The notes under the pieces are model-generated. The model saw nothing but the letters and a program-made list of their open reading frames with translations, made no database searches and had not been told where the DNA came from. From NCBI RefSeq assembly GCF_002005165.1, contig NZ_CP019699.1, forward strand, positions 1,550,001-1,614,000: DNA of 64,000 nt, written 5' to 3'. Every line of letters begins with the position of its first letter. Positions within the stretch are counted from its first letter, which is position 1. Of this stretch, positions 1-8,939 are shown piece by piece. The stretch comes from Novibacillus thermophilus (GTDB lineage Bacteria > Bacillota > Bacilli > Thermoactinomycetales > Novibacillaceae). Position numbers and translations under genes: made by a program.

Positions 1-370
1 TACAAAAAAGTTGGAACTCTTTGGGATGATGGACCAGGTTACGATAAATGGAAAGAAATTTGACCCAGAAAGAATTGATTTCACACAACAGCAAGGGGAA
101 ACTGAAGTATGGGAAATATACAATAAACCGGACGAGATGGGCGGAATGATACATCCGTTCCACATTCACGGCGCTCAATTTAAAATACTTTCCAGAAATG
201 GAGAAGAACCACCGGAAAATGAACGGGGCTGGAAAGACAGTATTTCTATTCACCCAGATGAGACAGTTAAAATAGCTATACAATTTAAGCATAAGGGTGT
301 GTATATGTTCCATTGTCATATTCTTGAACACGAAGACAATGGCATGATGGGACAGGTAAAAGTGGAATAA
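1..370 (+). CDS. Multicopper oxidase, C-terminal part (5' end outside window)
   Basis: The reading frame is already open at the window edge and ends at TAA 368-370, so only the last domain of a larger exported copper protein is seen. It carries the two C-terminal copper motifs of the family: HPFHIHG about 70 residues before the end, and [13 protein letters not shown] close to the stop. The latter is the HCHxxxHxxxxM signature supplying type 1, 2 and 3 copper ligands. Family members oxidise Cu(I) or other substrates and reduce oxygen to water outside the membrane. The copper genes that follow support a copper-detoxifying role. A terminator follows about 80 bases downstream. The TTG at 11 is only an internal codon. 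A decayed relative of the same segment lies at 2022-2205. Confidence 0.88.
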   Translation, partial: TKKLELFGMMDQVTINGKKFDPERIDFTQQQGETEVWEIYNKPDEMGGMIHPFHIHGAQFKILSRNGEEPPENERGWKDSISIHPDETVKIAIQFKHKGVYMFHCHILEHEDNGMMGQVKVE

Positions 371-448
371 TATTGAATCTAATCATGTGGTGAAGTCAAT
401 AAAAATTACGATTGAAGCAAATGGAAAAATGACGTAAATCATTATTAA

Positions 449-483
449 AACAGCCAGTATCGTAACCTACACTGGCTGTTTTT
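449..483 (+). terminator. Rho-independent terminator after the multicopper oxidase
   Basis: A perfect 10-bp stem (AACAGCCAGT at 449-458, ACTGGCTGTT at 471-480) with a 12-nt loop is followed by further T residues. It lies about 80 bases after the oxidase stop codon. Confidence 0.85.
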
Positions 484-774
484 AAAATTTAGCTTAGAGA
501 ACAACTCCGAAGCATTGAGTATCCGATTTTTTACGTTGCGGATTCCGAAGAAGGAGGGCTGTAATACATTTGGTAAAGCTTGTTCACATTCACATGTAGT
601 TTTAATTTAGAATACATTTAGATATTAGGTAATGCTTCCTCAATCAATTTGCCTTGCTAAGCAAAACCGGATCAGGATCTGTATGGGATATTTTTGGTGT
701 TCTTACTTGAATTAATTTATATAAAGCCTAATTTTTAAAAGGTTTTATCTGTATTTCTTTGCTAGTGGTGTTAA
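484..774. other. Intergenic stretch, nothing recognised
   Basis: About 290 bases separate the oxidase terminator from the 3' end of the convergent spoIIP gene. I see no convincing reading frame, RNA gene or repeat. It is AT-rich like its surroundings. Confidence 0.5.
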
Positions 775-1878
775 TTAGATTTCAGAGTTTCCCCAATAGT
801 AACCACTAAATATATCTGCAAAGGCTTCAATGGAATTATATAACTCCGTGAGATCATTATCCACTCCACCAAATTCTAGAAGCAAAGCTCGTTCAGTTAG
901 ATCCTGGTTATATACTCCATTACCTTCGCTTTTCCCTTTAATGAAAACTCCTCTGCTTATACCAGGATATTTTTTCTCGAGTTCGGAGTTCAATTTTTTG
1001 GCAAATTCAAGATTCTTTTCAAAATTTTTGTGTTCCTTTCCCACAACGAAAAATAATCTAGCATATTTCTTTTGATTAATAGTAATAGTTGTTATGTTTT
1101 TAGGCTGGGAATCCCTGTGTATATCAATTAGGAACTTAAGGTTATTATTACTAGTCATTGCCTCTTGGACAGTCTCTCTTGAGAGAATATATGATTGATT
1201 GTAGTTCCAATTTCGGGATTTTAATGCCTTCGTTACATTCTGTTTTGAATGCACTACACCGATTCCCTTATCCTCTAAGTCTTGCTTTAATTTATCTCCT
1301 ACTGTAATTACATTTGCTTTTTCATTCATACTTGAGCTTGAATTAGCACTCTTTTGATCCTGTAACAAGGGCTTAAAGGCTTCCCAACTATGGGAATGAT
1401 AAATATACACAGCCATATTTTTATTATTAGTTTTTGGGGTTGGTTTATCGTATTCTTCTTCGTAATCATCGATTTCTTCTATAAACTCAATCGGGGGTGG
1501 GGATTCTATAGGCAGATTTGTAATATTTGTTCCTTGTCCCGCTACTGCAATTTCCGTATGATAAAGTGATAAGCCCGGAATTTCATTGCCTAAGTATGTT
1601 CTTACATCCTTTGGTTTAATATTTAATAAAAGGTCCAATGAAAGTTCGGTAATGGAAGGTAAATTATCTATAGCAGGTAGGGCATGGACTTCCGATCTAA
1701 TCATTTGAACTAAAATGCTTTGTATATTAACTTCTTTTAGTAATGATTTTACGGAGGTGGATGAAAAGATAGAATTGAATGAGAAAGAGACAGCAACAAA
1801 AAATGTAAGTATAGTTATCAGAGTCATGCGGACGAATAGTTTAAACAAAGACATGGTTGGGTTGCTAGATCTAAACAA
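775..1878 (-). CDS. spoIIP: Stage II sporulation protein P (SpoIIP-type autolysin)
   Basis: SpoIIP is a membrane-anchored amidase/endopeptidase that works with SpoIID and SpoIIM to degrade septal peptidoglycan during forespore engulfment. The 367-aa product has one N-terminal membrane segment (about residues 14-35), a variable linker with an acidic stretch (EEIDDYEEEYD), and the catalytic domain. That domain shows the family motifs YIYHSHSWEAF, DIHRDS and LLLEFGGVDN; the His and Glu residues are the expected zinc ligands. The start is TTG at 1878, with AGGGGG seven bases upstream; the first in-frame ATG (1854) lacks such a site. The gene stands alone, without gpr or other sporulation partners, so it is probably an accessory paralogue. 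The ribosome binding site lies inside an inverted repeat (1886-1932). Confidence 0.85.
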   Translation of the reverse strand: MFRSSNPTMSLFKLFVRMTLITILTFFVAVSFSFNSIFSSTSVKSLLKEVNIQSILVQMIRSEVHALPAIDNLPSITELSLDLLLNIKPKDVRTYLGNEIPGLSLYHTEIAVAGQGTNITNLPIESPPPIEFIEEIDDYEEEYDKPTPKTNNKNMAVYIYHSHSWEAFKPLLQDQKSANSSSSMNEKANVITVGDKLKQDLEDKGIGVVHSKQNVTKALKSRNWNYNQSYILSRETVQEAMTSNNNLKFLIDIHRDSQPKNITTITINQKKYARLFFVVGKEHKNFEKNLEFAKKLNSELEKKYPGISRGVFIKGKSEGNGVYNQDLTERALLLEFGGVDNDLTELYNSIEAFADIFSGYYWGNSEI

Positions 1879-1885
1879 TAGAAAA

Positions 1886-1932
1886 CCCCCTGATTACTCA
1901 TAGTTACATAAAAGATATGAATGAATCAGGGG
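1886..1932 (-). promoter_or_regulatory. Inverted repeat containing the spoIIP ribosome binding site
   Basis: On the minus strand CCCCTGATT (1932-1924) is followed, after a 28-nt loop, by AATCAGGGG (1895-1887), one base short of the full AGGGGG site. In the spoIIP transcript the second arm contains the Shine-Dalgarno sequence, so the hairpin would mask it. The second arm is followed by TTTTC, so it could instead be a weak terminator just ahead of the TTG start. Read-through mRNA from upstream would thus not be translated efficiently. Confidence 0.5.
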
Positions 1933-2021
1933 AGATAGACTAATTTTATTGAATTGGTAGATAGAATCCATCTAACTGAAATCTATACACTTTTTAAATT
2001 AACTTTATTGAAGTCGTTATT

Positions 2022-2205
2022 CTAATTAACCCTAAATTGCCCCATCATGCCATTGTCTTCGTGTTCAGTGGTACATGAACAATCCATCTTTTTTAAAGTG
2101 GCAATCGTTTTTATTTTTTACCCGGCGCTACCAGAATGGTCTCTATCCAACCCCGTTCATTTTCCGATGGCTTCTTCCCGTTTACAATTTTGTTTGTAAG
2201 AATAT
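2022..2205 (-). pseudogene. Decayed C-terminus of a multicopper oxidase
   Basis: Conceptual minus-strand translation gives, in order, ILTNKIVNGKKPSENERGW, then IETILVAPGKK, and, after frame breaks, [11 protein letters not shown] before a TAG at 2024-2022. These match the segments of the intact domain at the window start ([15 protein letters not shown]). About nine bases of the HCH copper motif are deleted, and further indels and stops interrupt the middle. Only the last 60 or so codons remain. It sits between spoIIP and the beta-propeller lipoprotein gene and lies opposite in orientation to the intact gene, so it reflects an old inverted duplication. Confidence 0.7.
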
Positions 2206-2214
2206 AAAGAGATA

Positions 2215-2240
2215 CAAAAAGCCCCCTAGCGTTAGAGGGC
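2215..2240 (-). terminator. Terminator of the kinase-regulator-lipoprotein operon
   Basis: On the minus strand GCCCTCTA and TAGGGGGC form an eight-pair stem (one G-T pair) around a four-base loop, followed by TTTTTG. It lies 24 bases past the lipoprotein stop codon. Confidence 0.85.
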
Positions 2241-2263
2241 CAATTGTTGGTTTTTATATTGGT

Positions 2264-3172
2264 TTATTGTAGTTTTCCTTCCTTGGCAATCTTTGTCCAG
2301 TTTTCACCTTTATCTTTAGTGATAAATATATCATTGGCATAAGTGATGATTGCTATTTGTTCGGGGTTTTCATGGTTTGCTGTAACAAACAAAATAGGAT
2401 TATTTGCTGAAACATCTGGAATAGATATCTCGGTCGCAGTTCCATCGTTCAAGGTTTGGCTAAACAGGTGAACGCCTTTGTCATCTAAGGTGGAGTAAAT
2501 TATGCTATCATCAAGCATTAATACAGCAGGTACCATGAAAGGATCTGTGATAAGTTCAAAATTGTTTCCGTAATCTTTTGAAAGGTAGAGTCCATCCTTA
2601 GTAGAAACTGCAATTATTTCATCCTTTTTGGGATGAGCGGAAATGTTGCCGATAGAGTCGGATTCTATCCCAGAAAATTTGCTGGATTCCCATGTTTTTC
2701 CTTCATCCAATGTGTAATACATTCCGGTTTTAAGCTCCGAATTTGGTTCTTGATTAATGACATAGATGGCGTTGGAGTCGAATCCGGCAGTTAAGTAATG
2801 AAAATCGGATTCACCATAAAAAGCAAGTTTATCTAGCGTCTTGCCGTTATCGGTACTTTTGATCAGCCCAAGGGGATTTTTTAAATTTGAACCTTCTATT
2901 GGATGACCACTTGAGTAAAAGCCCTCTTTCGTCATGCTGAAGCCCATATAATCATGGTTGTTTGCAGATGTCGCATACCAGTTTTTGCCCTCATGTTTCA
3001 TAAGTCCGGTATGAGTAGCGATATACAAATTGCTATCTTTAATCCCAAGACCATGGATATGGTCTACGGTTTTATTTGTCTTTTCGTAAGTGAATTCTTT
3101 TTTTTGTTGTGAGCAGCCGGCAATAAGAATCAATGATGTCATTGCAAGCACGATTAGTTTTGTTAATTTCAT
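2264..3172 (-). CDS. Beta-propeller lipoprotein of the F510_1955 family
   Basis: The 302-aa product starts with a lipoprotein signal (lipobox LIAGC, Cys about residue 20) and continues as a BNR/sialidase-like repeat protein. Asp-box-like turns are visible (STDNGKT, TLDEGKTWE, SKDYGNNFE, TKDKGENWT), as expected of a propeller. It is therefore exported and anchored on the outer face of the membrane. Its substrate is unknown; the family name includes glycosylhydrolase, but I see no catalytic evidence. It is the third gene of an operon with a sensor kinase and response regulator and may act as a periplasmic-side partner of that system. A paralogue lies at 30957-31901, sharing HDYMGFSM and EGFYSSGHP. 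RBS GGAGG precedes the ATG. Confidence 0.8.
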   Translation of the reverse strand: MKLTKLIVLAMTSLILIAGCSQQKKEFTYEKTNKTVDHIHGLGIKDSNLYIATHTGLMKHEGKNWYATSANNHDYMGFSMTKEGFYSSGHPIEGSNLKNPLGLIKSTDNGKTLDKLAFYGESDFHYLTAGFDSNAIYVINQEPNSELKTGMYYTLDEGKTWESSKFSGIESDSIGNISAHPKKDEIIAVSTKDGLYLSKDYGNNFELITDPFMVPAVLMLDDSIIYSTLDDKGVHLFSQTLNDGTATEISIPDVSANNPILFVTANHENPEQIAIITYANDIFITKDKGENWTKIAKEGKLQ

Positions 3173-3200
3173 AGTATTTCCTCCTAGATTTTACAACATG

Positions 3201-3878
3201 TTATTCGTTTTCCCATTTATACCCTACACCCCAAACGGTTATAAGGTGGTCGTCAATAGGAAAACCTGCATTTCTTAATTTGTCCCGGATGTTACGGATA
3301 TGGGAATCGATCGTTCTGTCCTCCGTTCCCGCTTCAAGACCCCAAATGATGGTGAGAAGCTGCTCCCTTGTGAATACACGGTTCGGATATTTTAATAATA
3401 AGCCAATAAGAGAAAACTCTTTTGGAGTTACTTGAATGGGTTTATCGGTATAGCTTAAAGAGTAAGAATCCGGATTCCAACTAAGGCCATTGAAGTTAAG
3501 CGTTGTATCTTCATTCATTTTTGTTCGTCTAAAAACGGCTTCTATCCGGGCAAGAAGCTCACCCGAATCAAAGGGCTTTGTAATATAATCGTCTGCCCCT
3601 GTACTTAACCCTTTAACTACATCGGTTTTATCTGTCCTGGCTGTCAGCATAATGATTGGGACATCAGAGAATTCCCTGATCTTCCTACATGTTTCCCAAC
3701 CGTCCAAGTCAGGCATCATCACATCAAGAATGACCAATTCGCATGACTTTTTCGATAGGTATTCTAAAGCCTCGGCACCTGAAGAGACAGGAACACAGTC
3801 AAACCCGGCTGGAGATAAATAAAGTGAAATCAGGTTCCGCATCCGTTCTTCGTCATCTACAATTAAAATTTTTCGCAT
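3201..3878 (-). CDS. OmpR-family response regulator
   Basis: The 225-aa protein has an N-terminal receiver domain (acidic pair DDE near residue 8, phosphoacceptor Asp in VILDVMMPD, LTAR, and Lys in YITKPF) and a C-terminal winged helix typical of OmpR/PhoB (TPKEFSLIGLLL, RTIDSHIRNIRDKLR, VWGVGYKWE). It would bind direct-repeat DNA when phosphorylated by the kinase encoded just upstream; only three bases separate the genes. The kinase-first order is the reverse of the usual one. The lipoprotein gene follows 28 bases downstream. Copper or another metal is the likely stimulus, inferred only from the neighbours. Confidence 0.9.
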   Translation of the reverse strand: MRKILIVDDEERMRNLISLYLSPAGFDCVPVSSGAEALEYLSKKSCELVILDVMMPDLDGWETCRKIREFSDVPIIMLTARTDKTDVVKGLSTGADDYITKPFDSGELLARIEAVFRRTKMNEDTTLNFNGLSWNPDSYSLSYTDKPIQVTPKEFSLIGLLLKYPNRVFTREQLLTIIWGLEAGTEDRTIDSHIRNIRDKLRNAGFPIDDHLITVWGVGYKWENE

Positions 3879-3881
3879 GGT

Positions 3882-5261
3882 CTACTCACCTCGGGCTATT
3901 ATCGTAATAGTAGTACCTTTATTCACCTCACTGGAAACTTCAATCTCCCAGTGATGGGCTTTGATTAACTCTTTCACAATAGCTAACCCCAGTCCGGTAC
4001 CACCTAAGTCCCTTGAGCGGGATTTATCAACTCGATAAAACCGTTCAAAAATAAATGGAAGATCTTTACTTGGAATGCCTTTTCCACTATCACGGATAAA
4101 AATCCTTAAGTCTGAGTTTTCTTGTTCAACTTCTACGGTAGTAACAGTTCCTCGTGGGGAATATTTTCGGGCATTATCTAACAAGTTCAATAAGATTTGC
4201 TCAAAGCGGATCGGATCTGCTGAAATTTTATAGTTCTTAGGACAAATAAAAACTAATTTAATACCGGCTTCCTGGAAAGAAGGCATTATTGTTTTTGAAA
4301 TCTTTTTCAAAGAGTCACATATTGGAAACCATTCTTTGTGAATAGTAAAGGTATTGTTATCCAACTGGGCAAGATTCATTAATTCAGTTACTAACGTGGT
4401 TAACTTTGTTGCTTCTTCGATGATGATGTTTAAGTAATTGACTCGGTCTGAGACGCTAAGATGATCTCTTTTAGCAACATCCGCATATCCCTGGATATAG
4501 GTTAAGGGTGTTCTTAGTTCATGGGATATACTAGCTAAAAACTCATTCCGTTCGGTTTTGAGATGATTTAGTTCGTTTGCAAGCCGTTGAATGGAGTCTG
4601 AAAGTTCCCCTAACTCGTCATTGCTTTTATTTTCTAACTGAATGGAAAAATTCCCTTTACTTAGCTTCTTTGTGGCTTCCTTCATTTTAATCAGAGGCCT
4701 TGCGACAATTCTTGAAAGAATTAGAATAATAATGGCTGTAACAATGGCAGTGGCGATTCCTGCAATAAGAAAGTGTCTATTTAGCTGTTTAATTAATTGT
4801 TTTACTTGACTTGTGTCTTTAAACATATAAACATAGCCGGTATCTAACCCTGTTTCAAAAGGTGTAACGGATGCAATATATGGCTTAGATTTCCAATCAT
4901 TTTCAATTACTTGCCCGTTTCGGTGGATTTCCTTTTTATCTGTATTTATTAACCGACGGATTTCATTCGTTATGTCTGTCGAGGAAATGATAATCTCCCC
5001 TTGATAGTTTGTGATCACTACCTCCGTGTCCGATTTTACCTCCATTAAGGCGATATGTTGGATTGTCTCTGCATTGTAGTATGTTTCCAAAACATCACGG
5101 TGATTATTTCCTCTGGTGACCAATGCGGACAATTCCTCATCTATTCTTGTGTGAGCAATTTTTTGGTGCAACAGGAAAAATAAGCACACTTCCATCGTAA
5201 AAATTAAACAAAAAAAGAGCAGGCCAATTTTTATAGATATTTTCCTCAAACACGACACCAC
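3882..5261 (-). CDS. HAMP-domain sensor histidine kinase
   Basis: About 459 aa: membrane segment near residues 10-31, an outside sensor region of about 130 residues, a second membrane segment near 163-187, HAMP, phosphoacceptor motif SISHELRTP (about residue 250), then the ATPase with N box (LLNLLDNARKYSP), DSGKGIP, FERFYR and GTGLGLAIV. It is the partner of the regulator at 3201-3878. The longest frame begins at GTG 5261, but AAAGGTGG overlaps that codon; TTG 5249 lies eight bases after the same site and is the better start (455 aa). The sensor region resembles no domain I can name. Confidence 0.9.
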   Translation of the reverse strand: MVSCLRKISIKIGLLFFCLIFTMEVCLFFLLHQKIAHTRIDEELSALVTRGNNHRDVLETYYNAETIQHIALMEVKSDTEVVITNYQGEIIISSTDITNEIRRLINTDKKEIHRNGQVIENDWKSKPYIASVTPFETGLDTGYVYMFKDTSQVKQLIKQLNRHFLIAGIATAIVTAIIILILSRIVARPLIKMKEATKKLSKGNFSIQLENKSNDELGELSDSIQRLANELNHLKTERNEFLASISHELRTPLTYIQGYADVAKRDHLSVSDRVNYLNIIIEEATKLTTLVTELMNLAQLDNNTFTIHKEWFPICDSLKKISKTIMPSFQEAGIKLVFICPKNYKISADPIRFEQILLNLLDNARKYSPRGTVTTVEVEQENSDLRIFIRDSGKGIPSKDLPFIFERFYRVDKSRSRDLGGTGLGLAIVKELIKAHHWEIEVSSEVNKGTTITIIARGE

Positions 5262-5372
5262 CTTTAGATATTTTACAAATGAGATATCGAGAATTTATGC
5301 AGAAAAAAAGAAGATTGTTGGTACTCAATTCTAATATGTAGAAATTAGCATAACATATTCTAAAAAAAACAT

Positions 5373-5401
5373 TTGTATACTACACAGGGGTATGGTAACT
5401 T
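5373..5401 (+). promoter_or_regulatory. CsoR-type operator and promoter ahead of csoR
   Basis: ACAGGGGTATGGTAA (5384-5398) within TATACTACACAGGGGTATGG matches the Cu(I)-sensing CsoR operator of Bacillus copZA (GGGGTATGGTA core). Flanking TTGTAT (5373) and TAACTT (5396) at 17 bp could be the -35 and -10. The same 15 bases recur at 5918-5932. Binding by CsoR here would give autoregulation. Confidence 0.7.
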
Positions 5402-5563
5402 AAATGTAAAGAATGATAAATAAAGTGTTTCATGAAGATTTAATAATTGCACTATGTCAAACAGACTGATGAATTCTTTAATAAGCTTTGTAACTGTTAT
5501 GCATTCTTAGAACCCCGGTTACGTATAATAAAATTAAAGCAAAGTAATGAAGGTGATATTTAC

Positions 5564-5866
5564 ATGCACATACCTGAGGAAATAAAGGTCACACACAGGT
5601 CAACAAATGAAAAAGAACAATTAATTAATCGTTTAAAACGGATCGAAGGCCAAGTTCGTGGTATTCAAGGCATGATCGAAAACGACCGATATTGTGTTGA
5701 TATTCTTACTCAAATTTCTGCAATCACTGCTGCATTAAATAAAGTAGGAATTCATTTATTGGAAAAGCATACACAGCACTGTGTAACTGATGCGATAAAG
5801 GATGGGAATGGGGAAGAGGCCATTCAAGAACTGATGGAGGTATTTAAAAGGTTTTCTAAGTCATAG
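5564..5866 (+). CDS. csoR: Copper-sensing repressor CsoR
   Basis: This is a 100-aa all-helical repressor of the CsoR/RcnR family. The Cu(I) ligands are visible as the Cys-His-Cys set: Cys in DRYCVDIL, His in EKHTQH and Cys in QHCVTD. The basic RLKRIEGQVRG stretch is the DNA-binding face. Apo-CsoR represses copper export genes and releases on Cu(I) binding. The ATG at 5564 is preferred because AAGGTGAT lies at the right distance; a longer in-frame extension from 5447 has no ribosome site and an unlikely sequence. CsoR operators lie upstream (5376-5398) and downstream (5911-5933), so it should control itself and copZ-copA. A paralogue is encoded at 44374-44694. Confidence 0.93.
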   Translation: MHIPEEIKVTHRSTNEKEQLINRLKRIEGQVRGIQGMIENDRYCVDILTQISAITAALNKVGIHLLEKHTQHCVTDAIKDGNGEEAIQELMEVFKRFSKS

Positions 5867-5873
5867 ATTTAAA

Positions 5874-5901
5874 GCCAGTAAAACTGGCGCTATATTTTTT
5901 T
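5874..5901 (+). terminator. Terminator after csoR
   Basis: GCCAGT (5874-5879) pairs with ACTGGC (5883-5888) around an AAA loop, followed by GCTATATTTTTTTG. The stem is short but the T run is good. Confidence 0.55.
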
Positions 5902-5905
5902 GTTA

Positions 5906-5935
5906 TTGACATACCTAACAGGGGTATGGTAAATT
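5906..5935 (+). promoter_or_regulatory. CsoR-regulated promoter of copZ-copA
   Basis: A consensus -35 TTGACA (5906-5911) and a -10-like TAAATT (5930-5935) flank ATACCTAACAGGGGTATGG (5911-5929). The operator fills the spacer, so a bound repressor would block RNA polymerase. It shares ACAGGGGTATGGTAA exactly with the site upstream of csoR. Confidence 0.8.
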
Positions 5936-5985
5936 AATATTGAAAGTTGTTATTGGTAGTTAATTCCTAATGAAATGGAGGGGGA

Positions 5986-6084
5986 ATGGATGAAGGGATT
6001 ATGAATTATACCTTGCATCAGACATATACGTACAGAGGTCATATAAAGGGAATAAAAAATATGATAACGAGAGAAACTTTATGA
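5986..6084 (+). CDS. Possible 32-aa small protein or leader peptide
   Basis: ATG 5986 follows a strong GGAGGGGG (5976-5983 area) and opens a 32-codon frame ending with TGA at 6082-6084. The product begins MDEGIMNYTLHQ and is rich in Thr, Tyr and Ile, with no Cys and no membrane segment. It lies directly after the CsoR-regulated promoter and before copZ, so it would be the first gene of the transcript. I do not recognise it. It may be a real small protein, a translational leader, or chance. Confidence 0.4.
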   Translation: MDEGIMNYTLHQTYTYRGHIKGIKNMITRETL

Positions 6085-6212
6085 AGCTTCAATATTCCAT
6101 TTCACACCAAACAGATAAAGGTTACTATCTTTACTAAAGGGTTTAACCTTTTACCCTACCAAGGTAATTTAAATATAGAAATTTGAAAAATATTTTTAGG
6201 AGGAACTTATTT

Positions 6213-6419
6213 ATGCAACATATAACACTAAATGTACAAGGAATGTCTTGTGGGCATTGCGTGAATTCCATTGAACAAAATGTAGGTCAAATAAACGGCG
6301 TTCAATCTGTTAAGGTAAATCTTGAGGAAGGAAAAGTTGATGTTACATTTAATTCAGATGAAGTAAGCCTGAAGGATATAAAAGATGTTATTGAAGATCA
6401 GGGATACGATGTAGCATAA
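6213..6419 (+). CDS. copZ: Copper chaperone CopZ
   Basis: A 68-aa heavy-metal-associated domain with the Cu(I) motif GMSCGHC near the start. CopZ binds Cu(I) through the two Cys and passes it to the metal-binding domains of CopA and to CsoR. ATG 6213 has AGGAGGAA eight bases upstream; the longer frame from 6183 would add basic residues that other CopZ proteins lack. A terminator separates it from copA, so the ratio of chaperone to pump may be set by partial read-through. A close paralogue is at 44725-44931. Confidence 0.93.
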   Translation: MQHITLNVQGMSCGHCVNSIEQNVGQINGVQSVKVNLEEGKVDVTFNSDEVSLKDIKDVIEDQGYDVA

Positions 6420-6441
6420 CCGAATAAGAAATCAAAAAAAT

Positions 6442-6474
6442 AAATCGTGCAATTGTTTAGCACGATTTATTTTT
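6442..6474 (+). terminator. Terminator between copZ and copA
   Basis: AAATCGTGC (6442-6450) and GCACGATTT (6460-6468) form a perfect nine-pair stem, followed by ATTTTTTG. No separate strong promoter is obvious before copA, so read-through probably supplies its transcript. Confidence 0.85.
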
Positions 6475-6521
6475 TGAAATAAAAATACCCCACTACAGTA
6501 TGTGAGTTTGGAGTGATAAAC

Positions 6522-8939
6522 ATGAGCCAAAAGGAAGTAACCCTGCAAATTTCCGGAATGACCTGCGCAGCATGTGCGACCAAAATCGAAAAAGGGTTGA
6601 AAAAAATCGAAGGGGTCGAAGAGGCAAATGTGAATTTAGCACTCGAAAGAACGAAAATAACATATGATCCCGGAAAAACAGATGTAAAGAAATTTAAAGA
6701 AAAAGTTGAGTCATTAGGATATAAAGTTGTGAATGACAAGGTAGAGTTCGATATATCCGGTATGACGTGTGCTGCTTGTGCGACGAAGATTGAAAAAAGA
6801 ATTAGTAAGATGGATGGTGTAACTAAAGCGAACGTCAACTTTGCTTTAGAAACGATTGCGGTTGAATATGACGAAAAACAAGTTCAAACATCAGATATGA
6901 TTACTGCTGTTAAAAAATTGGGATATGACTTGATTCCAAAGCAAGATGGTAAAGAAAAGATAGATCATAAAGAACAAGAAATAAAAAAGCAATATAGGAA
7001 GTTTATTTTCTCGGCCATCTTAACGTTCCCATTGTTATGGACGATGGTTGCGCATTTTGAATTCCTGTCCTTTATCTATATGCCCGAAATTCTGATGAAT
7101 CCTTGGGTACAGCTCGCGCTTGCAACACCAGTTCAATTTATCGTCGGTGCATCATTTTATAAAGGAGCCTATAATTCACTTCGTAATAAAAGTGCAAACA
7201 TGGATGTATTGGTTGCCCTTGGAACGAGTGCTGCCTATTTCTACAGCCTCTATCTAACATTTGAATGGATGAATGCAGGTAGTATAGGACATCCCGAACT
7301 GTATTTTGAGGCTGCTGCTGTAATTATCACGCTCATTGTACTTGGCAAGTTGTTTGAAGTACGTGCGAAAGGAAAGACGAGTCAGGCTATCCAAAAGCTA
7401 CTTGGTTTGCAAGCTAAAACAGCCCGAGTTCTAAGAGAAGGTGTTGAAAAAGAAATTCCTGTTGAGGAAGTCGTTACAGGGGATACAATCTTAGTCAGAC
7501 CAGGTGAAAAGATCCCAGTGGACGGTGAAATCATGGAAGGGCGCTCCGCAATCGATGAATCGATGATTACTGGTGAAAGTATCCCGGTTGATAAAGTCGT
7601 TGGCGATGCGGTGATTGGCGCTACGATCAATAAGAATGGATCTTTAACAATAAAAGCCACAAAAGTAGGGAAAGACTCTGCGTTGGCGCAAATTGTAAAA
7701 GTTGTTGAGGAAGCTCAAGGTTCGAAGGCGGATATCCAGCGTTTGGCTGATAAGATTTCTGGAGTTTTTGTACCGATAGTAGTTGCAATTGCAGTAGTAA
7801 CATTCTTTATTTGGTATTTCTTCGTTTCACCAGGAGATTTCCGTTCAGCTCTCATTCCCACAATTTCCATTTTGGTGATTGCGTGCCCATGTGCACTCGG
7901 TTTAGCTACACCGACTTCGATTATGGCAGGTTCGGGCAGAGCTGCTGAAATGGGACTTCTTTTTAAGGGCGGAGAACATTTGGAGAATACACAGTCAATC
8001 GATACTGTTGTTTTAGATAAAACAGGAACTGTTACAAAAGGTGAACCTACATTGACTGATATTTTTGTGACTGACGGCTTTAAGGAAGAAGAAGTACTCC
8101 AATTGATTGGAACAGCTGAAAATCAATCCGAGCATCCATTAGCTCAGGCAATCGTTAATGGCGTAAAAGAAAAAGGGATTACCCTCCTTGAAACAACTGA
8201 CTTTGAAGCGTTGCCGGGCTATGGAATTAGGGCTAAAGTAAACACCCAGGACGTGTTAGTAGGAACAAGAAAATTGATGAGAAAGCATAATATCTCGATC
8301 TTAGATTCTGAAGCATCGATGGAAAAACTAGAGGGCGACGGAAAAACGGCGATGCTGATAGCTGTGGATAACAAACTTGCGGGTATTGTCGCAGTAGCCG
8401 ACACAGTGAAGGAGACGTCTAAAGAAGCGATTTCTAGAATGCTGGATTTGGGCCTAGAAGTTATCATGCTAACTGGTGATAACCAACGAACTGCAGAAGC
8501 GATTGCTCGACAAGTCAATGTATCTAAAGTGATTGCGGAAGTTATACCTGAACAGAAAAGCGAAGAAATTAAAAAGCTTCAGGAACAGGGCAAGAAAGTA
8601 GCGATGGTCGGAGATGGGATCAACGATGCACCTGCCCTTGCGATGGCGAATATCGGTATGGCAGTTGGGACTGGAACAGACATCGCTATAGAAGCAGCTG
8701 ACATTACACTGATGCGGGGAGACTTAAATAGTGTTGCGGATGCGATGATTATGAGCCGGAAAACAATGCGGAATATTAAACAGAATCTGTTCTTTGCTTT
8801 TATTTACAATACGATCGGAATTCCGATTGCAGCAATTGGCTTATTAGCCCCATGGGTTGCAGGTGCTGCGATGGCGTTCAGTTCGGTATCCGTAGTTCTT
8901 AACGCACTAAGACTACAAAGGATTAAGTTAAAGGCTTAA
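6522..8939 (+). CDS. copA: Copper-exporting P1B-type ATPase CopA
   Basis: An 805-aa Cu(I) export pump of the cytoplasmic membrane. There are two N-terminal metal-binding domains, each with GMTCAAC (about residues 12-18 and 81-87), then the eight-helix transporter core: TGES actuator loop, membrane CPC in [12 protein letters not shown], phosphorylated Asp in [16 protein letters not shown] of the ATP-binding domain, and [10 protein letters not shown]. It exports Cu(I) received from CopZ. ATG 6522 is preferred to the in-frame GTG at 6513 because GGAG (6510-6513) sits at the correct distance. A second, single-domain CopA is encoded at 42112, and a CPH-type pump at 16583-18706. Confidence 0.95.
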   Translation: MSQKEVTLQISGMTCAACATKIEKGLKKIEGVEEANVNLALERTKITYDPGKTDVKKFKEKVESLGYKVVNDKVEFDISGMTCAACATKIEKRISKMDGVTKANVNFALETIAVEYDEKQVQTSDMITAVKKLGYDLIPKQDGKEKIDHKEQEIKKQYRKFIFSAILTFPLLWTMVAHFEFLSFIYMPEILMNPWVQLALATPVQFIVGASFYKGAYNSLRNKSANMDVLVALGTSAAYFYSLYLTFEWMNAGSIGHPELYFEAAAVIITLIVLGKLFEVRAKGKTSQAIQKLLGLQAKTARVLREGVEKEIPVEEVVTGDTILVRPGEKIPVDGEIMEGRSAIDESMITGESIPVDKVVGDAVIGATINKNGSLTIKATKVGKDSALAQIVKVVEEAQGSKADIQRLADKISGVFVPIVVAIAVVTFFIWYFFVSPGDFRSALIPTISILVIACPCALGLATPTSIMAGSGRAAEMGLLFKGGEHLENTQSIDTVVLDKTGTVTKGEPTLTDIFVTDGFKEEEVLQLIGTAENQSEHPLAQAIVNGVKEKGITLLETTDFEALPGYGIRAKVNTQDVLVGTRKLMRKHNISILDSEASMEKLEGDGKTAMLIAVDNKLAGIVAVADTVKETSKEAISRMLDLGLEVIMLTGDNQRTAEAIARQVNVSKVIAEVIPEQKSEEIKKLQEQGKKVAMVGDGINDAPALAMANIGMAVGTGTDIAIEAADITLMRGDLNSVADAMIMSRKTMRNIKQNLFFAFIYNTIGIPIAAIGLLAPWVAGAAMAFSSVSVVLNALRLQRIKLKA

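Noticed and set aside
5447-5563. 39-codon N-terminal extension of csoR
   Set aside because: No ribosome site, composition unlike CsoR, and it begins close to the operator-promoter. The ATG at 5564 fits the family length.
6152-6166. TACCCTACCAAGGTA ahead of copZ as a further CsoR operator
   Set aside because: Lacks the GGGGTAT half found in the three good sites and lies inside the transcript. Could be a weak secondary site.
6484-6500. ATACCCCACTACAGTA ahead of copA as a CsoR site
   Set aside because: Only half of the operator matches and no promoter boxes flank it.
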